A stretch of 8,346 nt of DNA, from the NCBI GenBank assembly GCA_021810175.1, contig JAJZJJ010000096.1, positions 1 through 8,346 of the forward strand, given 5' to 3'. A program made the position numbers and the translations under genes. Position 1 is the stretch's first letter. Each line of letters begins with the position of its first letter. The DNA is from Acidobacteriota bacterium. Its GTDB lineage: Bacteria; Acidobacteriota; Terriglobia; Terriglobales; Acidobacteriaceae. The notes under the pieces were generated by a model. That model did no database searches and had not been told where the DNA came from. It was given only the letters and a program-made list of their open reading frames with translations. This document shows, one piece after another, positions 1-5,976 of this stretch.

Positions 1-957
1 AAACACCGCCAGCGTATAAATAACCGTCGCCGTGCCCGCCACCATGATGCCGAAGTAAGGCACCAGCCGCAGCAGGCCGATCAGCACGCCCCAGAGCGTC
101 GCGTTCGGCACATGCAACAGGTACAGACAGAAGCCGAACACCGCCCCGTACATCGCGTTCACCAGCACGTTCATGACCAGATACGTGCTGATCCTCTGTC
201 CCGCGTCGTTCAGCGCCTGCGTCATCACGTTGATCTGGCCTTCCCCGGCCAGCAACAGCACGCGATTCCGCAAGTCCTCCCGCTTGAACAGCATGTAGAC
301 CGTGAACACTACCACGATCGCAAATATGCCCAGCGGCTTCACCACAGGCAGCAGCAGCGAACCCAGATATGCCGGCAGCGACTCATGCGGCTGCACCACC
401 TGCACCGGCGTCGGCGTAATGGGATTCTTCGACTGCGCCTCGGCCTCCATCTTCAGAATCTGCCGCTCCAGTCCCTCGCGCGTCATGTGACGGAACTGCG
501 ACGGCTCCACCGGCTTAGGCTCGACCGCCGGAGGCGGCGGCCCAGGCACCACCAGCCGCGACAAGTCGTCGCTCAATCCCTTGATGCTCGTCACCGCCCG
601 CGCCAGCGGCCCCCCTGTAGGCACATGGATCGCGTTGATCTTGCTCTCGATGTTGTCCCGGTAATTCGGCAGCTCATTCACCACGCTCAGCATCTGCGCG
701 CTCACCACCCACCCAATGACCGTCAGCACACCAAACGCGGCCACCACCACCAGAATCACTGACGGACCCCGCCGCAGGTGCATCCGCTCCAGCCGCATCA
801 CCGCCGGCGTCAGCAGAAAGCTCAGTGTCAGCGCCATGGCCAGCGGAATGAAAATATCCCGCCCAAAATACAACGCCGCCAGCCCCGCCGCGAACAGCAG
901 CAGCGGCTCGCTCGCAAGGAGCGTCTTCCGGCTCTGCGAAATCGTATCCGTCGACAT
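1..957 (-). CDS. AI-2E/PerM-family transporter-like membrane protein, 3' end outside window
   Basis: This is the first 319 codons of an integral membrane protein; the C-terminus lies beyond position 1. The frame is open from the ATG at 955-957 to the window edge. Hydrophobic segments lie near residues 17-32, 34-53, 66-87, 205-224, 259-282 and 287-305+. A long hydrophilic stretch (about 90-195) sits between the third and fourth segments, as is usual for the AI-2E exporter/PerM family. It contains a Pro-rich piece (VVPGPPPPAVEPKP, about 136-149). Family-like signatures are DAGQRISTYL (251-260) and WGVLIGLLRLVPYFG (289-303). Members include E. coli TqsA (AI-2 export) and Na+/H+ antiporter-like proteins, so the substrate cannot be assigned. 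A weak purine-rich AGAGAG sits upstream of the start. It is transcribed divergently from the TM2 gene and is not functionally tied to the respiratory operon by anything visible here. Confidence 0.85.
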   Translation of the reverse strand, partial: MSTDTISQSRKTLLASEPLLLFAAGLAALYFGRDIFIPLAMALTLSFLLTPAVMRLERMHLRRGPSVILVVVAAFGVLTVIGWVVSAQMLSVVNELPNYRDNIESKINAIHVPTGGPLARAVTSIKGLSDDLSRLVVPGPPPPAVEPKPVEPSQFRHMTREGLERQILKMEAEAQSKNPITPTPVQVVQPHESLPAYLGSLLLPVVKPLGIFAIVVVFTVYMLFKREDLRNRVLLLAGEGQINVMTQALNDAGQRISTYLVMNVLVNAMYGAVFGFCLYLLHVPNATLWGVLIGLLRLVPYFGIMVAGTATVIYTLAVF

Positions 958-1080
958 CGAATTCCGTCTCTCTATCAGTATGCCGTCATTCCCCTCGGCA
1001 GCTGCCCCAAATCAGCCCATGGAACCGTTCTCGCCGCCAATGCGTACACTCTAACGGAAAGAAGTGTGGAGGTTGCACCC
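958..1080. promoter_or_regulatory. Divergent intergenic region between permease and TM2 genes
   Basis: These 123 bp separate two genes pointing away from each other, so promoters for both should lie here. On the plus strand a TACACT at 1045-1050 could be a -10 box, but no convincing -35 element sits at the right distance. A strong ribosome binding site GGAGG at 1068-1072 lies 8 bases before the TM2 start codon. No clear operator palindrome was found. The promoter assignment is inference from gene orientation. Confidence 0.4.
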
Positions 1081-1407
1081 ATGGCCTCAAACTATCCTTA
1101 TATCTATCCCGGCACCCCCCAGCAGCAGGCGGCCTTCTGCCAGCAGATGGCGCTCGTACAAAAAGACGAACTCGTCGGCTTTTTGCTCGCACTTCTGCTC
1201 GGCACCTTCGGCCTGCATCGTTTCTATCTCGGCGAAACCGGCTGGGGCATCGCCTATGTTGTCTTCTGCTGGACCGGCATTCCCACGCTGCTCGGCTTCA
1301 TCGAGTGTTTCTTCATGCCCGGCCGCGTCCGCGACTACAACGCCGCCCGCGCCGCGCAAATCGCCGCGTGGGTCAGCCAGGCCATCCCGGCATCCGGCCC
1401 CAGATAG
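1081..1407 (+). CDS. TM2 domain-containing small membrane protein
   Basis: A 108-residue protein. The ATG at 1081 is chosen because GGAGG (1068-1072) lies 8 bases upstream; the reading frame is open further upstream but that stretch has no good start and opposes the permease gene. Residues 1-28 form a Tyr/Pro/Gln-rich soluble head. Residues 31-50 are the first membrane helix, ending in the TM2-family signature GxFGxHRFYLG (41-51, with His46-Arg47-Phe48). Residues 56-78 are the second helix. A short Ala-rich tail follows. TM2 proteins are widespread in bacteria and eukaryotes and their molecular role is mostly unknown, so no function is assigned. It is a single gene: upstream lies the divergent permease and downstream lies the convergent end of the respiratory operon. 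Confidence 0.88.
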   Translation: MASNYPYIYPGTPQQQAAFCQQMALVQKDELVGFLLALLLGTFGLHRFYLGETGWGIAYVVFCWTGIPTLLGFIECFFMPGRVRDYNAARAAQIAAWVSQAIPASGPR

Positions 1408-1518
1408 AGCATGTTCCCTCAAGGCTCTGGGAATAACGGGGCGCCCAGCGTGGCCGTCCGAGCAGAAAACGGCTACACCGAATCCATCCAAATCATCGAC
1501 TGAACCGGCGAAATCCCC
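1408..1518. other. Convergent intergenic spacer, no gene seen
   Basis: This spacer follows the TM2 gene and precedes the oppositely oriented operon terminator. It has a weak inverted repeat TTCCC...GGGAA shortly after the TM2 stop codon, without a T-run, so it is not a good terminator for the plus strand. No open frame with a ribosome binding site is seen. Confidence 0.4.
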
Positions 1519-1553
1519 AAAAACAAAAGTGCCGCCGTTCTTAGCGGCGGCAC
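1519..1553 (-). terminator. Rho-independent terminator of the bc-caa3 operon
   Basis: A perfect 9 bp stem (GTGCCGCCG at 1529-1537 pairing with CGGCGGCAC at 1545-1553) encloses a 7-base loop. Read on the minus strand, the hairpin is followed directly by TTTTGTTTTT (1528 down to 1519). It begins 18 bases after the stop codon of the cytochrome b-c gene. On the plus strand the hairpin is followed by GGAATCACGC, with no T-run, so it acts in one direction only. Confidence 0.9.
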
Positions 1554-1571
1554 GGAATCACGCAGCGTTGC

Positions 1572-3200
1572 TTATTTGGCGGGTGCCATGCTCATCGCAA
1601 CACTGGTTGGCTTCTTTGGCGCGGGCGGAGAACCGCTCGTTGGTGCAGTGCCGGCGGCGTTTTCCGGTGCCGGATTGCCCCCGTTTCCGACCGGCGGCGC
1701 GGCCTGAAATGGGACCGGCGCCGTATTCTTCGATTCAAACTGCTTCACCCACTGGTTCGACTCATTCACTGCCGGCTTCTGGCCCGGTTTGTGTAGTGTC
1801 TCCAGGAAGGCCACCACCGCATCCACCTCTGGCGGTGACAGGTTCTTGCCGTAGGCCGGCATGTTGCCGCCGCCCTGCAGCACCTGCCGTATCAGCTGGC
1901 TGTAGGTCATCGTCGTCGCCACATCGTCCAGCGCCGGACCGCGCATGCCGCCATGGCCATCAATTTCATGGCAGTTGCGGCACTGCTTGTCCTGGAAGAC
2001 GATCGCGCCTTGGCGCTCCAACGGGCTCAACGCCTTCACCTGTTCGGGCTTCAAGGTATCCGAGCTCCACGCGTTCATGTGCGGGCTCCACGGAGTGTAC
2101 GTCCCCAGGTCCGTCAGCGCGCCCCAGCCCACCGCCAGCAGCATCACGGTCAGCAGCGCCACCGGGCGCCGGTGCCAGCTCTTCTCGCCTTCAGAGGCAA
2201 CCAGGGGCAGGCCCAGCAGCGCCAGAATGATGATCGGCGGCCCGATGATCAGCAGCGGCGTTTCCATCCACGGCGGCAGGAAGGCCAGCGACGTGTAAAT
2301 CCACAGGAAGAAGAAGTCTGGCTTCGGCTCCGTATGGATGTAGGTCGGATTGGCAATGCCGCCCGGCCCCTGCGGACCGAAAATCGCCGCGCACACCAGC
2401 ACCGCCAGAATCACACCGCTCGAAAAGACGATGTCTTTCCACAGCGCCACCGGCACAAACGGCACGCCGTCTTCGTGCGTCAGCTTGTGGTACTCCTCCA
2501 GGTAGGTCTCCCGGCGCACCGCGCGTCCCGGCATCGGCCACTCGTTGATGCCCAGCTTCAGCACCATCCACACGTGCAGGCCCGCAAGCCCCAGCAGCAG
2601 CGCCGGAATAATGAACACGTGCATGACAAAGAACCGGCTGAGCGTAGCTCCGCCGATGATCGGTCCGCCCAGCAATAAATGGACGAGTTGCCCGCCGATA
2701 ATGGGCACGCGGCTCGTGATCATCGCGCCGATACCAAGGCCCCAGTACGCATCCTGGTCAAACCGCAGCACCTGGCCCGTAAAGGCCATACCCAGCGTCA
2801 GAAGCAGCAGGATCACGCCGACCATCCAGGTCAGCTCGCGCGGATACTTGTATGCGCCGAACAGGAACACCTGGCACATGTGAATCAGCACGACGGCGAC
2901 CATGAAGTTCGATCCCCATCCGTGCACCGCGCGGATGTACCACCCCAGCGTCAGGTTGTGATTCAGAAAGTTCAGGCTCTGCCACGCCTGCCCGGCCGAC
3001 GGCACATAGACCAGCGCCAGCAGGATGCCCGTGAACACCTGCAGCATCAGCAGCGTAAACGCCGCACTGCCAAACACGTACCACCAGCTCGCGGTATTCT
3101 TCGGTACCGGGTGCAGCGCTGCTTCCTTCACCGGCTTTTCAAAGCCGACCCGCATCTCTACCCAGTCATAAACTTTCTTCAGGTCTTTCAACCGGCGCAT
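1572..3200 (-). CDS. qcrB: Cytochrome b of a quinol:cytochrome c reductase, fused to C-terminal cytochrome c
   Basis: This 542-residue membrane protein is the quinol-oxidising core of a bc complex. Residues about 40-365 hold the full eight-helix cytochrome b (b6 plus subunit IV parts in one chain). The four heme b ligands are visible: His93/His107 and His194/His209. The second pair is 15 apart, as in cytochrome b6, rather than 14 as in mitochondrial cytochrome b. The Qo motif that is normally PEWY reads PDFF (294-297). After the last helix comes a monoheme cytochrome c domain with CRNCH (407-411) and probable axial Met447 (GGGNMPAYG), then a Pro/Ala-rich tail (about 498-542). The ATG at 3200 is supported by AAGGGAG 7 bases upstream. 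The start overlaps the end of the Rieske gene by 13 bases, and the terminator follows. The symbol follows Bacillus-type usage; petB would serve as well. Confidence 0.95.
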   Translation of the reverse strand: MRRLKDLKKVYDWVEMRVGFEKPVKEAALHPVPKNTASWWYVFGSAAFTLLMLQVFTGILLALVYVPSAGQAWQSLNFLNHNLTLGWYIRAVHGWGSNFMVAVVLIHMCQVFLFGAYKYPRELTWMVGVILLLLTLGMAFTGQVLRFDQDAYWGLGIGAMITSRVPIIGGQLVHLLLGGPIIGGATLSRFFVMHVFIIPALLLGLAGLHVWMVLKLGINEWPMPGRAVRRETYLEEYHKLTHEDGVPFVPVALWKDIVFSSGVILAVLVCAAIFGPQGPGGIANPTYIHTEPKPDFFFLWIYTSLAFLPPWMETPLLIIGPPIIILALLGLPLVASEGEKSWHRRPVALLTVMLLAVGWGALTDLGTYTPWSPHMNAWSSDTLKPEQVKALSPLERQGAIVFQDKQCRNCHEIDGHGGMRGPALDDVATTMTYSQLIRQVLQGGGNMPAYGKNLSPPEVDAVVAFLETLHKPGQKPAVNESNQWVKQFESKNTAPVPFQAAPPVGNGGNPAPENAAGTAPTSGSPPAPKKPTSVAMSMAPAK

Positions 3201-3814
3201 GGTGTGTCTCCCTTACAGGGTCCGATGGTCGTCACCAGCTTCGCCGTGTTCGAAAGCGTTGGCATCTGCCCGGCGAAGATCTGTAGTTCGCCGTTCAATA
3301 TCTGGTGCTTGTATTTGAAAAGCCCCCGCGGCGGCGGTCCGGCTGCTACCGATCCGTCCGCGTAGTACACGCCGCCATGGCACGGGCACATGAACAGCCT
3401 CGACTGCGGAAACCACCGCACCGGGCATCCCAGGTGCGCGCAGTTGATCGCGAATACCGTGAACTTCTGCTTCCCGGTGCGCCGTACCCAGCACGCGATG
3501 TCGTCGGTCTGCCCGTCCGTCGGGCTGCGCCACGGATTCACATACGTCGCCAGCCGCGTCTGCCCAACCGGGTATTTCTCAATGTCCCCCAGCGATACCC
3601 AGGACTTGTAAGCCCGGTCCTTCTTTGCCGGCGACAGAAGATAGCCCACAATTGGCGCCGCCAGCGCTAGACCCACAATCCCATTAAACGCAATGCCAAT
3701 CTTCATCAGCAGCCACCGGCGCGAGATCTCGGCCTTGCTCATCCCTCCCGGCTGCACGTGCTGCTCTTCAACGCTTCCTGTATGTTCGCTCTGCATTTTG
3801 GTCTCTTCAGTCAC
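3188..3814 (-). CDS. qcrA: Rieske 2Fe-2S protein of the bc complex
   Basis: This protein carries electrons from quinol at the Qo site to cytochrome c. Numbered from the GTG at 3814 (208 aa): SRRWLLMK (about 31-38) is a twin-arginine (Tat) type signal in front of one membrane helix (about 38-60), which probably stays as an anchor. The cluster-binding boxes are CAHLGC (125-130) and CPCH (143-146). Cys125, His127, Cys143 and His146 are the iron ligands; Cys130 and Cys145 form the usual disulfide. GPPP (159-162) is the Pro loop. The Ser that usually follows CPCHG is Gly here. Two extra cysteines lie near the C-terminus (PCKGDTPC). The start is uncertain: GTG 3814 has GAGGG 5 bases upstream; GTG 3826 overlaps the previous stop as GTGA but lacks a good ribosome binding site; ATG 3796 has GAAGAG upstream. 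The 3' end overlaps the cytochrome b start by 13 bases. Confidence 0.93.
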   Translation of the reverse strand: MTEETKMQSEHTGSVEEQHVQPGGMSKAEISRRWLLMKIGIAFNGIVGLALAAPIVGYLLSPAKKDRAYKSWVSLGDIEKYPVGQTRLATYVNPWRSPTDGQTDDIACWVRRTGKQKFTVFAINCAHLGCPVRWFPQSRLFMCPCHGGVYYADGSVAAGPPPRGLFKYKHQILNGELQIFAGQMPTLSNTAKLVTTIGPCKGDTPCAG

Positions 3815-3822
3815 GTTGTCCC

Positions 3823-4518
3823 TCACGGATGCGACGGATACGGTTGTCCCGGTGACGCCACTCGCAGCGATCCCAGGTACGTAACAATATCGGTGACTTC
3901 CTGATCCGTCAGAGGATGTCCCGGTTTGTCATTGCGCCAGTCCGGCTGCCCCAGGTCGGGCCGTCCGGCGATGATGATGGTCCGCAGCGCCTGGTTGCTG
4001 ATCAGCGCGAGGAACGATGCATTCGTAATGCTGTCGTGCGGCCCTTCGTGGCAGGAAACACAGTACGTGATGTAGTCCTGACGCCCCTTTTCCGCATCGC
4101 CCCCCGTCGCCGGCTGCTCATAGGCAGGCGGTGTCATGCCGCCGAACGCGTTCGGCTTGGCCCACTCCTTCCGCATGCCCGCAATGATCGCGTTCACCTG
4201 CGGGTCGGTCAGCGTTCCGCCGTCCTTCTCGGCAAATGCCGTCATCATCGTCCCCGGCATGCCGCCGGAAATGATCTGCTGCAGCGTCTGATCGTCCACC
4301 AGCGCCTGGAACTCCGGGTTCGCCAGCGGAATCGCCATCCCGCCCTGCCCGGTCTCCCCATGGCAGGCCGCGCAGTTCTGCTTGTACAGCGCATGAAAGT
4401 TCATCTGGTCCTGTGGCGGCTGCCATTCATGCTTCGGATACCCGGGAAGACTCTTGCATCCCGTCAGCATGCACACAGCCAGCGCACAGGTTACGGCTAC
4501 TAGGGGTGGAATCCGCAT
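3823..4518 (-). CDS. Diheme cytochrome c lipoprotein
   Basis: A 231-residue exported electron carrier. Residues 1-21 are a lipoprotein signal peptide with lipobox LTGC, so Cys21 would be lipidated and the protein tethered to a membrane. Two cytochrome c domains follow in tandem: CAACH (49-53) with candidate axial Met87/Met91/Met92 in GGMPGTMM, and CVSCH (153-157). The two domains look like a duplication: the stretch before the Met loop in domain 1 (QTLQQIISGG) resembles QALRTIIIAG in domain 2. Domain 2 contains no Met at all after its heme motif; the corresponding loop reads AGRPDLGQPDW. The ATG at 4518 overlaps the previous stop codon as TGATG and is preceded by a purine-rich AGGGGGAAGG. Its place between the oxidase genes and the bc genes suggests that it links the two enzymes. 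The family match is inferred from motifs and context. Confidence 0.92.
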   Translation of the reverse strand: MRIPPLVAVTCALAVCMLTGCKSLPGYPKHEWQPPQDQMNFHALYKQNCAACHGETGQGGMAIPLANPEFQALVDDQTLQQIISGGMPGTMMTAFAEKDGGTLTDPQVNAIIAGMRKEWAKPNAFGGMTPPAYEQPATGGDAEKGRQDYITYCVSCHEGPHDSITNASFLALISNQALRTIIIAGRPDLGQPDWRNDKPGHPLTDQEVTDIVTYLGSLRVASPGQPYPSHP

Positions 4519-5378
4519 CAGTGGCCTTCCCCCTGGTGATTTTCGTGCATAAGACCCGGCGCCTCCAGACCCACGCGTATCGCGAAAGGCATGTTTCTCA
4601 CTCGCTTGAAATTTTCGTCTCGGGACACAATCCAGCCCGCCACAAGCCCGTACGCCACCTGCGAAACCACAAACCACGGCCACGAAACGTGCGACGCCAG
4701 CGCCGGATTGATCAGACCCATCGAAGCATACTCCAGACCCGACCACACCAGCGGCAATGCAATGCCGCCCAGCAGAATCGGCCGGCTGGGCAGCATCGGC
4801 AGCATCGCACCGTAAATCAGCCCCACCAGCAGCGATGAAACTCCGTGGATCACCAGCGCTATCAGCAGCCACTGCCAGTGGAACGCGTTGATTTGCGCAG
4901 GCGTCACATTCTGCCAGTCCGCCACGCCCGCGCCGCCCAGCAGATTCACGCCGTACCAGATGCTGCCATGCGCAATCTGCCCGTAGATCAGCACCGGAAT
5001 CACCATCGCGATTCCGCCTGCGATGCCGCCTTTGATGCCCGCAATCAGCGGCGACGTCGGAATGATTTCGCCCGGCTCAACATGAAGACCCGGCAGCTTG
5101 AACCGCTGCACCGTCTTCCGCTTGGTCTCGATCTCCACCGGCTGCACTTCCACTGGAACATGTTCGGCGTTCTCATGCGGCAGCACTTGCCGGAACCACC
5201 CGATGCAGCCGGCCAGCACCAGCACCACGCCCAGCAATGAAATGATCTCGCCCAGCAGAATGCCGCCTAGAAGCAGCGTGCAGCCAAACGCCAGCACAAT
5301 CGGCCACGCCGTGTTTGCCGGCATGTGGATGCTCTCGCCGTGTGCGTGACCAGAGGGATGTTTTGCTATATCCGACAT
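4518..5378 (-). CDS. Cytochrome oxidase subunit IV-like protein with additional C-terminal membrane domain
   Basis: A 286-residue membrane protein. Residues about 18-70 resemble the small fourth subunit of bacterial aa3/caa3 oxidases: a short His-rich head, MPANTAWPIVLAFG entering helix 1 (23-42), helix 2 (44-63), then GWFRQVLPHE. A charged linker (70-108) follows, and then a second membrane domain with four predicted helices (about 112-134, 168-192, 199-219, 231-251) containing HGSIWYGVNLL (137-147). I do not recognise a named function for this second part; similar unnamed domains are probably found near oxidase genes in related genomes, which a search could test. The start ATG at 5378 is preceded by GGGGCGGTGAG, lies 4 bases after the coxC stop, and is preferred over a start about 38 codons upstream that would lie inside coxC. 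The stop overlaps the next start (TGATG). Confidence 0.8.
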   Translation of the reverse strand: MSDIAKHPSGHAHGESIHMPANTAWPIVLAFGCTLLLGGILLGEIISLLGVVLVLAGCIGWFRQVLPHENAEHVPVEVQPVEIETKRKTVQRFKLPGLHVEPGEIIPTSPLIAGIKGGIAGGIAMVIPVLIYGQIAHGSIWYGVNLLGGAGVADWQNVTPAQINAFHWQWLLIALVIHGVSSLLVGLIYGAMLPMLPSRPILLGGIALPLVWSGLEYASMGLINPALASHVSWPWFVVSQVAYGLVAGWIVSRDENFKRVRNMPFAIRVGLEAPGLMHENHQGEGH

Positions 5379-5382
5379 TCGC

Positions 5383-5976
5383 TCACCGCCCCAGAATGTA
5401 GACCACCGTGAAAACAACCACCCACACGGCGTCAACGAAGTGCCAGTACAGCGCCAGCGTCTTGATGTTGTACGCGTGCTTCTGCTGTACATGGCCTGTC
5501 AGTGTGAATATGAAGACCGCCGTCAGCATGATCAGCCCCACCACCACGTGCGAGGCGTGCAAGCCCACCAGCGAATAAAACGTGGTCCCGAACAGATTCG
5601 TGCTGATCGTCAGCCCGTCGTGGTAAATCAGCCGGTGCCATTCCAGCGCCGTCCCGCCCAGGAAGATCCCGCCCAGCACAATCGTCAGGCCCCAGAAGAA
5701 AGTGAACTGCTTCATCCGGTTGTGCTCGATCGCACGCTCTGCAATCCAGATCGTCAGGCTGCTCGACCACAGGCAGATCGTCATGAAGACCGGAATATCC
5801 AGCACCTGCGCCGGCTGCGGCCCGCTGACGCTCTTCCCGATGTAAAAAATGTAAGCCAGCACGAACATGCTGAACAGCGCCGTCTCGCCGATGATCAGCG
5901 AAATCATGCCCGATGCGCCGCGGCTCGGCAGTCGCCATTCTTCGTACTTGTTCTGCACTACAGGGATCGTCGCCAT
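5383..5976 (-). CDS. coxC: Cytochrome c oxidase subunit III
   Basis: A 197-residue core subunit of the heme-copper oxidase; it supports proton uptake and stability of subunit I. Five membrane helices are predicted (about 22-46, 62-81, 93-111, 128-158, 175-194), the short bacterial form that lacks the first two helices of the mitochondrial protein. Conserved family features are Glu31 in the first helix (IGETALF), LEWHRL (111-116), FYSLVGLHASHV (133-144) and YWHFVDAVWV (177-186). The start ATG shares a base with the coxA stop (TAATG), and the next gene begins 4 bases after its stop. Confidence 0.96.
   Translation of the reverse strand: MATIPVVQNKYEEWRLPSRGASGMISLIIGETALFSMFVLAYIFYIGKSVSGPQPAQVLDIPVFMTICLWSSSLTIWIAERAIEHNRMKQFTFFWGLTIVLGGIFLGGTALEWHRLIYHDGLTISTNLFGTTFYSLVGLHASHVVVGLIMLTAVFIFTLTGHVQQKHAYNIKTLALYWHFVDAVWVVVFTVVYILGR

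Noticed and set aside
112..762. 216-codon plus-strand open frame opposite the AI-2E-family gene
   Set aside because: His/Arg/Gln-rich composition is typical of an antisense shadow; the minus-strand frame encodes a coherent membrane protein with family signatures.
778..1080. N-terminal extension of the TM2 protein from an ATG at 778
   Set aside because: The added residues are Arg/Gln-rich and lie opposite the permease gene; the ATG at 1081 has a strong, well-spaced GGAGG.
1529..1553. The terminator hairpin serving the plus-strand TM2 gene as well
   Set aside because: Downstream of the stem on the plus strand there is no T-run; only the minus-strand direction has one.
1064..2230. 388-codon plus-strand open frame spanning the TM2 gene and the end of the cytochrome b-c gene
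   Set aside because: It is Ser/Pro/Arg-rich, has no recognisable domain, runs through the operon terminator, and overlaps two well-supported genes in other frames.
4519..4872. Upstream ATG at 4872 for the diheme cytochrome gene
   Set aside because: The extra residues overlap the IV-like gene out of frame and would bury the lipoprotein signal peptide; the ATG at 4518 gives a clean lipobox and TGATG coupling.
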